A stretch of 64,000 bases of DNA from NCBI GenBank assembly GCA_965226435.1, contig CBDDCY010000010.1, positions 124,001 to 188,000 on the forward strand, given 5' to 3'. Made by a program: the position numbers and the translations under genes. The DNA is from UBA6623 sp965226435 (GTDB lineage Bacteria; Acidobacteriota; Terriglobia; Bryobacterales; UBA6623). Below the pieces are notes generated by a model that saw only the letters and a list, made by a program, of their open reading frames with translations, searched no databases and had not been told where the DNA came from. Positions 33,333 to 42,317 of this stretch are shown here, piece by piece; the first letter of the stretch is position 1; every line of letters starts with the position of its first letter.

Positions 33333-34112
33333 ATGATCGACATCCCTCTCCCCTGGGTCATCAACGCTCTTCTCCTACTTGCGCGCACGGCCGGTCTAGT
33401 GACTTTTGTGCCCCTGCCCGGGAACCGTCAGTTCCCCGCCCTTCCCAAGGCGGTCTTGGCGTTGACGCTGGCTGTCTTGCTGCTGCCGCTTGCCCGCGGC
33501 CTGCCGGATGTCGGTTTTCTCAACCAGCCCTCGGCTCTGCTTACGCTGACCGGCCTGATTGTTTCCGAAGCTGTCTTCGGACTCGCGGTCGGCGTCGCGG
33601 TGGCGTTACTCCTGGAGGTCTTCGGGCTGGCGGCACAGATTCTCGGATTCCAAGCCGGCTATTCCTACGTCAATATGGTCGACCCGACGACACAGGTCGA
33701 CGCCTCGATTCTCAACGTCGTGTTCGCCCTGCTCGGCAGCTTGCTGTTCTTCTCCTTCGACCTGCACCTCTACTTGGTTCGAGCCTTCGCCGCAAGCTTG
33801 GAATCGTGGCCTCTGGGCCATTTCCAAACCCGGCCGGCGGACGCCTTGATGATGGTGCGCCTGGGAGGCTCGGTCTTTGAGACCGCCGTCCGCACTGCCT
33901 TTCCCGTGATGGCGGTGCTGTTGCTCATCGATCTGACTCTGGGGCTGCTCAACCAGGTGAACAGCCGCCTTCAACTACTGACTTTGGCGTTTCCCGCGAA
34001 GATCGTCGGCGCCGTCGCCATCCTCTATCCCGTGACGCTGCTTGCGCCGCGGCTCTTTTGCGGCTTGGCCGAACGAACTCGGGCTGTGATCGAGGCGCTT
34101 GTCCAACCGTAG
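33333..34112 (+). CDS. fliR: Flagellar export gate protein FliR
   Basis: Third component of the FliPQR pore. The 259-residue integral membrane protein has the usual six hydrophobic segments, with recognisable parts VINALLLLARTAGLVTFVPLPGNRQFPALPKAVLALTLAVLLLP, VSEAVFGLAVGVAVALLLEVFGLAAQILGFQAGYSYVNMVDP and a C-terminal FPVMAVLLLIDLTLGLLNQ. The GxxIGfqmGfs-type motif appears as ILGFQAGYSYVNMVDPTTQ. Gene order fliP-fliQ-fliR-flhB supports it. Confidence 0.95.
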   Translation: MIDIPLPWVINALLLLARTAGLVTFVPLPGNRQFPALPKAVLALTLAVLLLPLARGLPDVGFLNQPSALLTLTGLIVSEAVFGLAVGVAVALLLEVFGLAAQILGFQAGYSYVNMVDPTTQVDASILNVVFALLGSLLFFSFDLHLYLVRAFAASLESWPLGHFQTRPADALMMVRLGGSVFETAVRTAFPVMAVLLLIDLTLGLLNQVNSRLQLLTLAFPAKIVGAVAILYPVTLLAPRLFCGLAERTRAVIEALVQP

Positions 34113-34173
34113 AGGGTTACGCAAATGAGATAGCCCCGCCTCGCCGCCGTCTATACGCTTTTGAGTCTTCGCC

Positions 34174-35217
34174 ATGCCCGCCGACAAATCGCAACGCAGC
34201 GAGCAACCGACTCCGCGACGCAAGCAAAAGGCGCGTGAAGAGGGTCAAGTTGCCTCCAGTCGCGAATTCACCTCCGCGCTCCAGTTCGCCGCGGCTGTCG
34301 CGCTGGTGGTCATCTATGGAGGCGACGTCCTCGAATCTCTTCGTCTCGCCATGCGGGGCCTGGTCGCCTATGCGTTTCGACCTTCGATCACCGTAGAGGA
34401 ATTTCGCGCTCTGTTCGTCACAGTGGCCGTCAAACCGATGGCGTTTCTAGGAATCTACGCCGGCGTGTTGCTAACAATCGGTCTGCTGGTCCAGTTGGCG
34501 CAAACCGGCTTCGCCTTGTCCCCGAAACGTTTGCAGCCGGATTTCAAGCGCCTCAACCCGGGCCCCAAACTCTCTCAATTACCGGGCGACAATCTGTCGC
34601 AGACTCTCAAGGCATTGATCCTCATTCCCGTCGCCGGAATCGTTTTCTGGTGGCTGCTCTCCGAGGAACTCGGCGGGCTACTCGAACTCCCGAAGATGCC
34701 GCTCGCCGCCGGCGCGGCAAGAGTCGGGAATGTACTCAGCGAGCTGCTGATCAAGGCTTCCGTCGTCTTGTTGCTTCTCGGAACGTTTGATCTCTATCGA
34801 CAGCGCCGCAAGACCTTCAAGAAGCTCATGATGACCAAACAGGAGGTCAAGCAAGAGCAGAAAGACCTCGAGGGCAATCCTCAAATCAAGGCACGTATGC
34901 GCAAGCTTCAGCGCGACATGATTCGTCGACGGATGATGTCACAGGTCCCCGAAGCCACCGTTGTCGTCACCAACCCGACACATTACGCCGTCGCGATCAA
35001 GTACTTGCCGGAAGACATGCCGGCCCCCGTGATCGTTGCTAAGGGGCTCGATTACTTGGCCTTACGCATCCGCGACAAAGCCGAGGAACACGGTATCCCA
35101 ATCGTCGAGAACCCGCCGCTGGCGCAGGCTCTCTATAAGAGCGCCGAGGTGGGAAGCGAAATCTCTCCTCATCTTTACCGCGCCGTGGCTGAAATTTGGC
35201 TTACATCTACCGATTAA
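34174..35217 (+). CDS. flhB: Flagellar export apparatus protein FlhB
   Basis: FlhB controls the switch from rod/hook to filament export by self-cleavage. The 347-residue product starts SEQPTPRRKQKAREEGQVASSREF, has four membrane segments and a cytoplasmic domain. The autocleavage motif NPTH is intact at 267-270 (VVVTNPTHYAVAIKY), followed by the typical PAPVIVAKGLDYLALRIRDKAEEHGIPIVENPPLAQALYKSAEVG. The intact cleavage site suggests a working switch protein. FliK, the other half of that switch, is encoded upstream in the same arm. Confidence 0.97.
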   Translation: MPADKSQRSEQPTPRRKQKAREEGQVASSREFTSALQFAAAVALVVIYGGDVLESLRLAMRGLVAYAFRPSITVEEFRALFVTVAVKPMAFLGIYAGVLLTIGLLVQLAQTGFALSPKRLQPDFKRLNPGPKLSQLPGDNLSQTLKALILIPVAGIVFWWLLSEELGGLLELPKMPLAAGAARVGNVLSELLIKASVVLLLLGTFDLYRQRRKTFKKLMMTKQEVKQEQKDLEGNPQIKARMRKLQRDMIRRRMMSQVPEATVVVTNPTHYAVAIKYLPEDMPAPVIVAKGLDYLALRIRDKAEEHGIPIVENPPLAQALYKSAEVGSEISPHLYRAVAEIWLTSTD

Positions 35218-35273
35218 GTCGAGAGGCCTTCTGACCGCTGATCCGGTTTCACAGGTCTGAGCCAAATCTTCTC

Positions 35274-37325
35274 GTGACGAACGAACAAGTCATCACCGCG
35301 CCGACAGCGGCACGCCTGAACGCGGCCCTGCCACTGGCGGTCATGATTGTCGTCTTGATGATGGTGTTGCCGATCCCGCCGTCCGCGCTGGATTTGCATA
35401 TTTCGCTCAACATCACGCTGTCCGTCATCACGATGATCGCGACGATGTATATCACTCGGCCGGTCGAGTTCAGTGTCTATCCCTCTTTGCTGTTGCTGCT
35501 TACTCTGCTGCGTTTGTCGCTGAATATATCGAGCACGCGGCTGATTCTGACCGGCGGTCATGAGGGAACTCAGGCCGCCGGCGACGTGATCGAGGCGTTC
35601 GGCAATTTCGTCGTGGGCGGAAACTTCGTCGTCGGCGTGGTGATCTTCGTTTTGCTCGTGGCTATCCAATATGTCGTCATCAACCATGGCGCCGTTCGCA
35701 TCTCCGAAGTCACGGCGCGCTTCACACTTGACGCGCTGCCCGGCAAGCAAATGAGCATCGATTCGGATCTGAACGCCGGATTGATTGACGAACACGAAGC
35801 CCGGCGGCGGCGTCAAGAAGTAACCCGAGAGGCCGAATTCTACGGCGCGATGGACGGCGCGGTGCGATTCACACAGCGCGACGCGATCGCGAGGATCATC
35901 ATTACCGCCGTCAACATCATGGCGGGCTTTCTCACGGGCGCTCTGCAGCATGGGATGGGCCTGGGAGAGGCGCTCGAAACCTACACGGTCTTGACGGTCG
36001 GCGACGGACTCGTGACGGTCGTCCCGGCGCTGCTGATCTCGGTTTCCGGCGCCATGATCACGACCCGCGCGGCCGGGGAAGGGCAACTGGGAGCCGACTT
36101 CGGCAAACAATTGTTCTTGCGGCCTGAGCCGCTGCTCATCGCCTCCGCGGTGCTGATAACGATGGCTGTCATCCCCGGGCTTCCGACCGTGCCCTTCCTA
36201 TTGCTCGGCCTCGGCGTCGGGGGCATCGGCTGGAACTTGAAGCAACAACCTCCTCCCGACCCTCCAAGCGCCCAGACTCCCGCCCTGCCGTCCGAGGGCG
36301 AGAACATCGACCGTCTCTTGCGCGTCGAGCCGATCGCGGTGGAGGTCGGGCTCGGCCTGGTCAAACTCGTGGATGCGTCGCAGGGCGGGACGTTGTTGCA
36401 ACGGATCAGCGGAGTGCGCAAGCAGCTGGCCTCTGAACTGGGTTTCGTGCTGCCGCCGGTACGCGTCACCGACAACCTCTCGCTACAGGCGCGCGAGTAC
36501 GTCGTACAACTGAAGGGCGCCGAAATCGCCCGCTTCGAGCTGCAGCTCAATTCCGAGCTGGCGATCAACCCCGGCGAAGCGCAAGGCCGCCTCGACGGCA
36601 CGCCCACTCACGAACCGGCATTCGGGCTGCCGGCAACCTGGATCGCACCCGACCAAGTCGACAAGGCGCGGGTGATGGGCTACACCGTCGTCGACCCCGC
36701 CAATGTCGTCGCCACCCATCTAACCGAGTTGGTTCGTTCCCACGCTCACGAATTGCTGACGCGCCAAGACACCAACCGTTTCCTCGACCGCATTCGCGAA
36801 GACCATCCCAAGCTGATCGAGGACCTCGTTCCTAAGTTACTCAGCCTCTCCATCGTGCAGCGTGTCTTACAGAACCTGCTGCGCGAACGCGTCTCGACCC
36901 GCGACGCCGTGTCGATACTCGAGGCCTTAGCGGAAGGCGGAACGGCTACCAAGAACGCGACCTTGCTCACCGAGTTCGTTCGTCAGGCATTGCCCCGGAC
37001 GGTCGTGAAACCCTATCTCAACGAAAAAGGAGAACTGCCGGTCTATTATCTCGACCCCCGCATCGAACAGTCGGTCCAAAGCGCCATCGAACACACCGAA
37101 GTGACTTCGCGAATCGCGCTCGCCCCCGCCACGATTACCGATATCGTCGAACGCATTCAAAAGACGGTGGAAACACCGCGCGGGCCGACGGTACTGCTGT
37201 GTTCGGCCGGAGTCCGCTTCGCCGTCCGTCAGCTCGTCGAAGCCGGGTTGTCGCAGCTTGCCGTGTTGTCGCACGCCGAAGTACCGCCCACGACCAAAGT
37301 CGTCTCATTGGGGGTCGTGCAATGA
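35274..37325 (+). CDS. flhA: Flagellar export gate protein FlhA
   Basis: FlhA is the large nonameric ring of the export gate. GTG start at 35274. The 683-residue protein has eight membrane segments in the first 320 residues, including the FHIPEP-family motif NITLSVITMIATMYITRPVEFSVYPSLLLLLTLLRLSLNISSTRLIL and the loop ARFTLDALPGKQMSIDSDLNAG. The cytoplasmic domain then contains the conserved QDTNRFLDRIREDHPKLIEDLVPKLLSLSIVQRVLQNLLRERVSTRDAVSILEALAEG. It is complete with no oddities. Confidence 0.98.
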   Translation: MTNEQVITAPTAARLNAALPLAVMIVVLMMVLPIPPSALDLHISLNITLSVITMIATMYITRPVEFSVYPSLLLLLTLLRLSLNISSTRLILTGGHEGTQAAGDVIEAFGNFVVGGNFVVGVVIFVLLVAIQYVVINHGAVRISEVTARFTLDALPGKQMSIDSDLNAGLIDEHEARRRRQEVTREAEFYGAMDGAVRFTQRDAIARIIITAVNIMAGFLTGALQHGMGLGEALETYTVLTVGDGLVTVVPALLISVSGAMITTRAAGEGQLGADFGKQLFLRPEPLLIASAVLITMAVIPGLPTVPFLLLGLGVGGIGWNLKQQPPPDPPSAQTPALPSEGENIDRLLRVEPIAVEVGLGLVKLVDASQGGTLLQRISGVRKQLASELGFVLPPVRVTDNLSLQAREYVVQLKGAEIARFELQLNSELAINPGEAQGRLDGTPTHEPAFGLPATWIAPDQVDKARVMGYTVVDPANVVATHLTELVRSHAHELLTRQDTNRFLDRIREDHPKLIEDLVPKLLSLSIVQRVLQNLLRERVSTRDAVSILEALAEGGTATKNATLLTEFVRQALPRTVVKPYLNEKGELPVYYLDPRIEQSVQSAIEHTEVTSRIALAPATITDIVERIQKTVETPRGPTVLLCSAGVRFAVRQLVEAGLSQLAVLSHAEVPPTTKVVSLGVVQ

Positions 37326-37404
37326 CGAGGTCGCTGACAAACGACCCCGGAGGTCTTGCGGTTCGGTCCTCACCGCGTCGGGTCCCCTGTGAGGAGAGAG
37401 CCCG

Positions 37405-38928
37405 ATGAAGCTGAGAACCTATCGGGCCGCGACGGTCGAGGCGGCCATGAAACGGGCGGCGTCGGAGCTGGGCGACCAAGCGGTCTTCGTTGGCTCGCGA
37501 GAAAATCCGAGCGAAGCCGACGACAAAAACCGCCATGACGTCACCTTCGCTCTGTTCGACCCCGACGAGACTCGAAAGCGCGCCGCCGCGGCGAGCCGCG
37601 GACATCCGCGAGGGCAGGCCCAGGCGGCGGTGGCGACGGCCCAAACCGCGACCGCGGCCTCTCGTGTTGCTTCGGGTCGCTCCGCATCACAAACTCGACC
37701 CGCCGACGCGCGCACCCCGCGAATCGATCGACCGCATTGGAAGAAGTTCGTCCCGGCCAAGTTGGCCGCCAAGTTGACCGCTGATACAGCGCCCGATGCT
37801 CCCCCGGCTCGAGCCGCCGGACCGGCATCAGCCGGAGCAGCATCCGGAGCGGCATCCGGAGCAGCATCCGGAGTAACGTCCGCCGCGGCCGCTCAGCCGG
37901 CGCTCGCGCCCACTGCCCCCACCTCGGAACCCGCGCCCCCCGCAACGCAAGGCGATAACCTCCGGGACGCTTCGCCTCGACCGGCCCCGCCACCGGCCCC
38001 CGCGCCGCCGTCGAGCCGCTTCGCCGCCGGAGTCGATGCCGAGCTGCAACGGATTCGCCGCCTCATTACCGCCGAGCTGGCGACGAAGCCCTTCGCGGGA
38101 ATGGCCGACTCCGGCTATTTCAACGATCCATCGAGAGCCGATCTGTTGACTCGTCTGCTGGCGGCGGAATTCGATCCCGAATTGTGCCGACAACTCTTGT
38201 CGACGCTCTCCGATGCCGACGCGACTGACCCTCAACGGACGGCTTCGTGGTTGCGGACCCGCCTGGGAGAGCTGGTCGAGACGGCTCCTCAATTCGAGTC
38301 GACCGTCCCGGACCGGCCGCTGATCACGGCCTTTGTCGGCCCGCATGGCTCGGGCAAGACATCGGCGGCGCTGAAACTGGCGCTCCGCCTGGCGGTCGGC
38401 GAAAATCGCGACGTCCATCTCGTAACGGTGACCGGCAAACGCATCGCCGCCGCCGAGCCGACGGCGACCTACGCCCGCTTGGCCCGCATCCCCTACACCG
38501 TGGTGGACCGCGAGACCGACCTTCTCGATAGCCTACGCTCCGTCAGCGCCGGCGACTCGCCGCGGCCCGACGTTGTCTTCGTCGACCTGCCCGGCTACAC
38601 CAACGCGACGAGGAAACAGGGTGAGGAGCCTGCCGCCCAACTGGCCGCTCTCGACAATGTGCGGACCTACCTTGTGCTTGATGTGACCAAGAAGGAAGGC
38701 GAACGGCGGCGCGCCGCCGAATGCCACGAGATTTTCAGCCCCTCGATTTTGCTCTTTACTCGACTGGACGAAGGGCCCGCGTACGGCGCCGTTATCGCCG
38801 ACTCCCGCCGCAGCGGCCTGCCCCTCGGCTTTCTTTCGACGGGTCCGAGCATCCCCGACGACATCGAAGCCGCCGACACGAGCCGCATCGCGGACCGAAT
38901 CCTCGGCATGGAAGTAAACGGAATTTAA
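37405..38928 (+). CDS. flhF: Flagellar SRP-type GTPase FlhF
   Basis: FlhF decides where and how many flagella are built. N-terminal MKLRTYRAATVEAAMKRAASELGDQAVFVGSR is the B domain. A low-complexity stretch (about 60-210) rich in alanine and proline includes a GAASG repeat. The N-G GTPase domain follows with P-loop GPHGSGKTSAALKLA near 311, DLPG as G3 and FTRLDEG as G4 (TRLD replaces the common TKLD). Length is 507 residues. The start has GAGGAGAGAG upstream. It sits between flhA and fliA; the usual partner flhG is absent from its normal place next to it. Confidence 0.94.
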   Translation: MKLRTYRAATVEAAMKRAASELGDQAVFVGSRENPSEADDKNRHDVTFALFDPDETRKRAAAASRGHPRGQAQAAVATAQTATAASRVASGRSASQTRPADARTPRIDRPHWKKFVPAKLAAKLTADTAPDAPPARAAGPASAGAASGAASGAASGVTSAAAAQPALAPTAPTSEPAPPATQGDNLRDASPRPAPPPAPAPPSSRFAAGVDAELQRIRRLITAELATKPFAGMADSGYFNDPSRADLLTRLLAAEFDPELCRQLLSTLSDADATDPQRTASWLRTRLGELVETAPQFESTVPDRPLITAFVGPHGSGKTSAALKLALRLAVGENRDVHLVTVTGKRIAAAEPTATYARLARIPYTVVDRETDLLDSLRSVSAGDSPRPDVVFVDLPGYTNATRKQGEEPAAQLAALDNVRTYLVLDVTKKEGERRRAAECHEIFSPSILLFTRLDEGPAYGAVIADSRRSGLPLGFLSTGPSIPDDIEAADTSRIADRILGMEVNGI

Positions 38929-38932
38929 TCCT

Positions 38933-39682
38933 ATGTACCCGAAAGCCTCGAAATCGACCGAACTGCTCGAAAGAGACGTCGAACGCGACCAGCTCATTCT
39001 CGACCACCTGCCGCAGGTCAAGCTGATCGCTTCGCGCATTCGCGAGAAACTGCCCGAGAGCGTCTGCCTCGACGATCTCGTCAGCGCCGGCGTTCTGGGG
39101 CTGATCGAGGCTGTCGACAAGTTTGACGCCTCCCTCAACGTCAAACTCAAGACTTACGCCGAACACAAGATTCGAGGCGCCATCCTCGACAGTCTTCGCA
39201 GCCTCGACTGGGCGCCGCGCAACAAACGCCGTAAAGCGAAGATGATCGAGTCCGCCATCGTGGCCGCCGAGAAAAATCTCAAACGCACGCCCGACGAAGA
39301 CGAAGTCGCCGCCCAACTCGGCGTCGATATCAAGGAATACCGTCAGTGGCTGGTCGAGGTGCGCGGCATCAACCTCGCGCCGCTTGAGCAAGGCAACCCC
39401 AACGACGGTGAAGGCACCGATCTGCTGCGATTCGTCTCCGACAACGAAGAGGAATGGCCCTCTCAGCTGTTTGAGCGCGCCGAGCTCGAAACCCTCATCG
39501 CCGGCATGATCGAACGGCTGCCGACCGTCGAGCGCACCATCATCACACTCTATTACCACAAGGAGCTTACGCTGAGGCAAATCTCTCGGATCGTTCACTT
39601 GCATGAAACACGCGTTTCACAGCTCAAGTCGCAAGCCATCTTGCGCATGCGCGGCGTGATTCACGGCAAGTGGCCCAAGTAG
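38933..39682 (+). CDS. fliA: Flagellar sigma factor FliA (sigma-28)
   Basis: The 249-residue protein has region 2 (LDDLVSAGVLGLIEAVDKFDASLNVKLKTYAEHKIRGAILDSLRSLDWAPR), region 3 (KRTPDEDEVAAQLGVDIKEY) and region 4 (LPTVERTIITLYYHKELTLRQISRIVHLHETRVSQLKSQAILRMR). These are the FliA/WhiG features, with the invariant SLRSLDW.PR segment. It would direct RNA polymerase to late flagellar and chemotaxis promoters; a matching site lies before cheY. The gene starts 4 bases after flhF. No flgM anti-sigma gene is seen in the window. Confidence 0.96.
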   Translation: MYPKASKSTELLERDVERDQLILDHLPQVKLIASRIREKLPESVCLDDLVSAGVLGLIEAVDKFDASLNVKLKTYAEHKIRGAILDSLRSLDWAPRNKRRKAKMIESAIVAAEKNLKRTPDEDEVAAQLGVDIKEYRQWLVEVRGINLAPLEQGNPNDGEGTDLLRFVSDNEEEWPSQLFERAELETLIAGMIERLPTVERTIITLYYHKELTLRQISRIVHLHETRVSQLKSQAILRMRGVIHGKWPK

Positions 39683-39741
39683 CCGCCCCAGAGTGAGGAA
39701 ACGACACTCCATCATCGCGCCGCAAAGACCGAGGGAACTCC

Positions 39742-40704
39742 ATGGATCCGAAACTCTCCCAAGATGAAATTGATCACCTATTCAAGGAATATTCCGAGGG
39801 AACCGATGACACCGACAGCGCCGCCATGGCCGCCGTCACCTACGATTTTCGGCGCCCCGATCGTATTCCCAAGGAGCAACTCCGCTCCATCCACCTGATG
39901 CATGACTTCCTCGGGCGCAATCTAGCCTCTTCCTTGGGAGCCTATCTGCGCGCCTACATCACGGCGAGCCTGGTATCGGTCGAGCAAATTTCCTTTGGTG
40001 AATTTCAGCAATACTTGCCCACTCCCACCGCCATTTCCAACGTCAGCATGAAGCCGATGGAAGGCAACGCCGTGCTCGAAATGAACCCTTCGCTCGTCTT
40101 CCCCATGCTCGACATGATGCTGGGGGGTACCGGAGAGTCGGTTTCGGTGGAAGTCCGCGAGCTGACCGAGATCGAACTCAGCATCCTCGAAGGCGTTGTC
40201 CGTATCGTGCTGCACGACCTCAAGGAGGCCTGGGCGCCCGTGGCCGACATCGACTTCAACATCCAAGGTACCGAGACCCAACCGCAGCTGATGCAGATCC
40301 TCTCCCCCAATGAAGCCGTCGTTGCCATCGGTTTTGAAATCACATTGGGCGAGAGCCGCGGCATGATGAACCTCGGCATCCCCTCGATCATCGTGAAGAT
40401 GATGGGCCAAAAGTTCGAACAGCAATGGTCCATCCAACGCCGCACCGGCTCCGACGTCGAACAAAACGAGATGCGGTCGCTACTCAACCGTGTCCCGCTG
40501 GCGCTCGAGGCTCGCATGACCGGCGCCACTATTCAGGTAAAAGACCTTCTGGCCCTCGAGATCGAAGACGTGGTTTCCTTGGACATTCCCGTTCGCCGTC
40601 CCGCCGAGCTGCGGGTCAACGGACGCAGCAAGTTTCTGGCGGAGATCGTCGCTGACGGCAACCACCGCGGTGTCGTCGTTACAGGGGAAAAGAGGGTCAG
40701 CTAG
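39742..40704 (+). CDS. fliM: Flagellar motor switch protein FliM
   Basis: FliM forms the C-ring wall and receives phosphorylated CheY. It begins with KLSQDEIDHLF, a variant of the usual LSQ.EID.L start, and has the middle domain DFLGRNLASSLGAYLRAYITASLVSVEQISFGEFQQYLPTPTAISNVSMKPMEGNAVLEMNPSLVFPMLDMMLGGTG. The C-terminal SpoA domain starts near VPLALEARMTGATIQVKDLLALEIEDVVSLD. Length 320 residues. The short EIDxLF-type start, where CheY would bind, is partly kept. It is followed two bases later by the long fliN. Confidence 0.97.
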   Translation: MDPKLSQDEIDHLFKEYSEGTDDTDSAAMAAVTYDFRRPDRIPKEQLRSIHLMHDFLGRNLASSLGAYLRAYITASLVSVEQISFGEFQQYLPTPTAISNVSMKPMEGNAVLEMNPSLVFPMLDMMLGGTGESVSVEVRELTEIELSILEGVVRIVLHDLKEAWAPVADIDFNIQGTETQPQLMQILSPNEAVVAIGFEITLGESRGMMNLGIPSIIVKMMGQKFEQQWSIQRRTGSDVEQNEMRSLLNRVPLALEARMTGATIQVKDLLALEIEDVVSLDIPVRRPAELRVNGRSKFLAEIVADGNHRGVVVTGEKRVS

Positions 40705-40706
40705 AG

Positions 40707-41630
40707 GTGGCGGCATTGAACCGAGAATTGTGGATTGAGGACCGCCTCGGCCATTGGCTGACGCTCGAGTGGGCGCGCGGCCTGAGCGAGGTTCTTTCCG
40801 CCCTCGACCTGACCGGCGCGGCCGACGAAGTCACCTTTGATCCCAACCATCCCAAGCCGGAATCGTGGCCGGAGTGGGCCGACCCTTTGTGGCTCACTCT
40901 GCCGATCGACGTCGCCGATGCCGCCGCCGTCAGCGTCGGTTGTCCCCTGGCAACGGCGCGTCGCCTCGCCGCCGTGATCATGGGCGACGACGACATTGAC
41001 GCCGATGCCGTTCGCGAAACCTATGTCGAGCTCGTGAACCAAGTGGCGGGCGCGATTTCGCCCACCGCGGGTAAAAAATTCGGAAGCAGCGTGAGGATCG
41101 GGCCGGCCTCGGTTCAAGAGGAAGGTGCGGGCGCCGAGGACGCGGAACTGGCCGTCGAATACGCTTTTTCGGTCGATGGAACGGCTCATCCGCTTGTCCT
41201 CGCTCTGAGCCCCGCCGCCCTTGAGGCAATCCAAGCAGCCGACAAACCCCAAGTCGCCGAAGCGGCCTCGGCCGGCGCGGAAGGCACCGGCGGCGGAGCG
41301 TCCGCGGCGCCCCACTCCGTCGGCTCCGTCGAACCGCCTTCCGAAGGCCTGACGCTTGATGCGGCGGCACAGAAGAATCTCGCCATGCTGCTCGATGTCG
41401 ATCTGGACCTCAGCGTCAGCTTCGGCACCACGGAGATGCCTCTACAGGACGTCTTGAAACTGGCCTCGGGATCGATCGTCGAATTGAATCGCTCGGTCAA
41501 TGAGCCCGTTGACGTCCTCGTCAACAACTGCGTCGTCGCCCGCAGAGACGTCGTCGTCATCGACGGCAATTACGGCATTCGCATCACCGAAATCGTCAGC
41601 CGCAAGGAACGCATCCAGTCCATCTTCTAA
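40707..41630 (+). CDS. Long FliN/FliY-type motor switch protein with a CheX/CheC-like middle
   Basis: Residues 223-300 are a standard SpoA domain (LLDVDLDLSVSFGTTEMPLQDVLKLASGSIVELNRSVNEPVDVLVNNCVVARRDVVVIDGNYGIRITEI). The first 180 residues resemble the CheC/CheX fold. The segment VRETYVELVNQVAGAI contains an ExxN pair (E108, N111) of the kind that dephosphorylates CheY-P in CheX and CheC. A second such motif, present in FliY, was not found. The two parts are joined by an alanine/glycine-rich linker. GTG at 40707 is used; it lies 2 bases after fliM. A combined switch and phosphatase protein, as in Bacillus FliY, is inferred. Confidence 0.82.
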   Translation: MAALNRELWIEDRLGHWLTLEWARGLSEVLSALDLTGAADEVTFDPNHPKPESWPEWADPLWLTLPIDVADAAAVSVGCPLATARRLAAVIMGDDDIDADAVRETYVELVNQVAGAISPTAGKKFGSSVRIGPASVQEEGAGAEDAELAVEYAFSVDGTAHPLVLALSPAALEAIQAADKPQVAEAASAGAEGTGGGASAAPHSVGSVEPPSEGLTLDAAAQKNLAMLLDVDLDLSVSFGTTEMPLQDVLKLASGSIVELNRSVNEPVDVLVNNCVVARRDVVVIDGNYGIRITEIVSRKERIQSIF

Positions 41631-41709
41631 TCCGATGCCGACCGCGTACCACATCACGATTTCTCGCCCTTCACGTCGCCCAATCCGCACCGATAAGGAG
41701 ACCCGTTGA

Positions 41710-42048
41710 ATGGATCGCCCCATTGATTTCGCCCTCGTCATCTATGTCCACGCGGTCGTCGGATTCGGCGTCTACATTTGCTACCGGGCCTTCCATCGCC
41801 TTCGCCTCAGGATCATGGCGCTCGAGCTACGTCGGCCCGACCGCGCCCAACGGTTCGAGGATCTCGTGGTGTCCGCCACCGAAGACTTCGATGCGGACGA
41901 GAGCACGGGCTCCGGCGTCCTCGGGCTGATCCAACCCTCCCCCGTCCACCGGGCCACCCCAACCACGGCGCCCTCAACGCCCGAAACCGAGTTTCTACGC
42001 CGACTCGACCGTCTCAGAGCCGCAAAGACCAAGGCCGCCGCGAACTGA
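41710..42048 (+). CDS. Small single-pass membrane protein at the end of the flagellar arm
   Basis: The 112-residue frame starts 79 bases after fliN with ATG and an AAGGAG ribosome site. It has one membrane helix (FALVIYVHAVVGFGVYICY) followed by a basic, then acidic cytoplasmic tail. It resembles FliO only in layout, and I see no named domain. Its position suggests a flagellar accessory protein; function unknown. After it the flagellar cluster ends in a repeat-rich gap. Confidence 0.6.
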   Translation: MDRPIDFALVIYVHAVVGFGVYICYRAFHRLRLRIMALELRRPDRAQRFEDLVVSATEDFDADESTGSGVLGLIQPSPVHRATPTTAPSTPETEFLRRLDRLRAAKTKAAAN

Positions 42049-42193
42049 CGCGGCTTAGCAGCCCGCGGCAGACCTATGTTCTGGCGAAAACGGGGATTGC
42101 TCCGAAAATACACCGCGAACCTATGACACATCACAACCATGAGTGTCGAAGCCGCTGATCTCCTGAGCCGCGAAGCGGCGGCAGGAACCCTAG

Positions 42194-42254
42194 CCCAGGG
42201 TGAAGCGAAGCGGAACCCTGGGTGGAACCCCCGCGCGGGCGAGCCCTGAAAGGG
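42194..42254. repeat. Hairpin-rich intergenic repeat after the flagellar arm
   Basis: CCCAGGGT at 42194 pairs with ACCCTGGG at 42215 around a GAAGCGAAGCGGA loop, followed by GCCCTGAAAGGGC at 42243-42254. Elements of this kind (CCAGGGT...GAAGCGAAGCGG...ACCCTGG) are familiar as dispersed intergenic repeats of Planctomycetes and related genomes; that match is from memory. It may also act as a terminator for the flagellar transcript. Confidence 0.5.
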
Positions 42255-42317
42255 CGACCGGAACGTCGTTCCCCCATTTTTCGCGTAGTCGAACTTTCAC
42301 CACTGGCTGTTAGCCCA

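Noticed and set aside
35214..36110. 298-codon minus-strand frame opposite flhA
   Set aside because: FlhA is unambiguous on the plus strand; the antisense translation is compositionally odd (Asp/His/Arg-rich).
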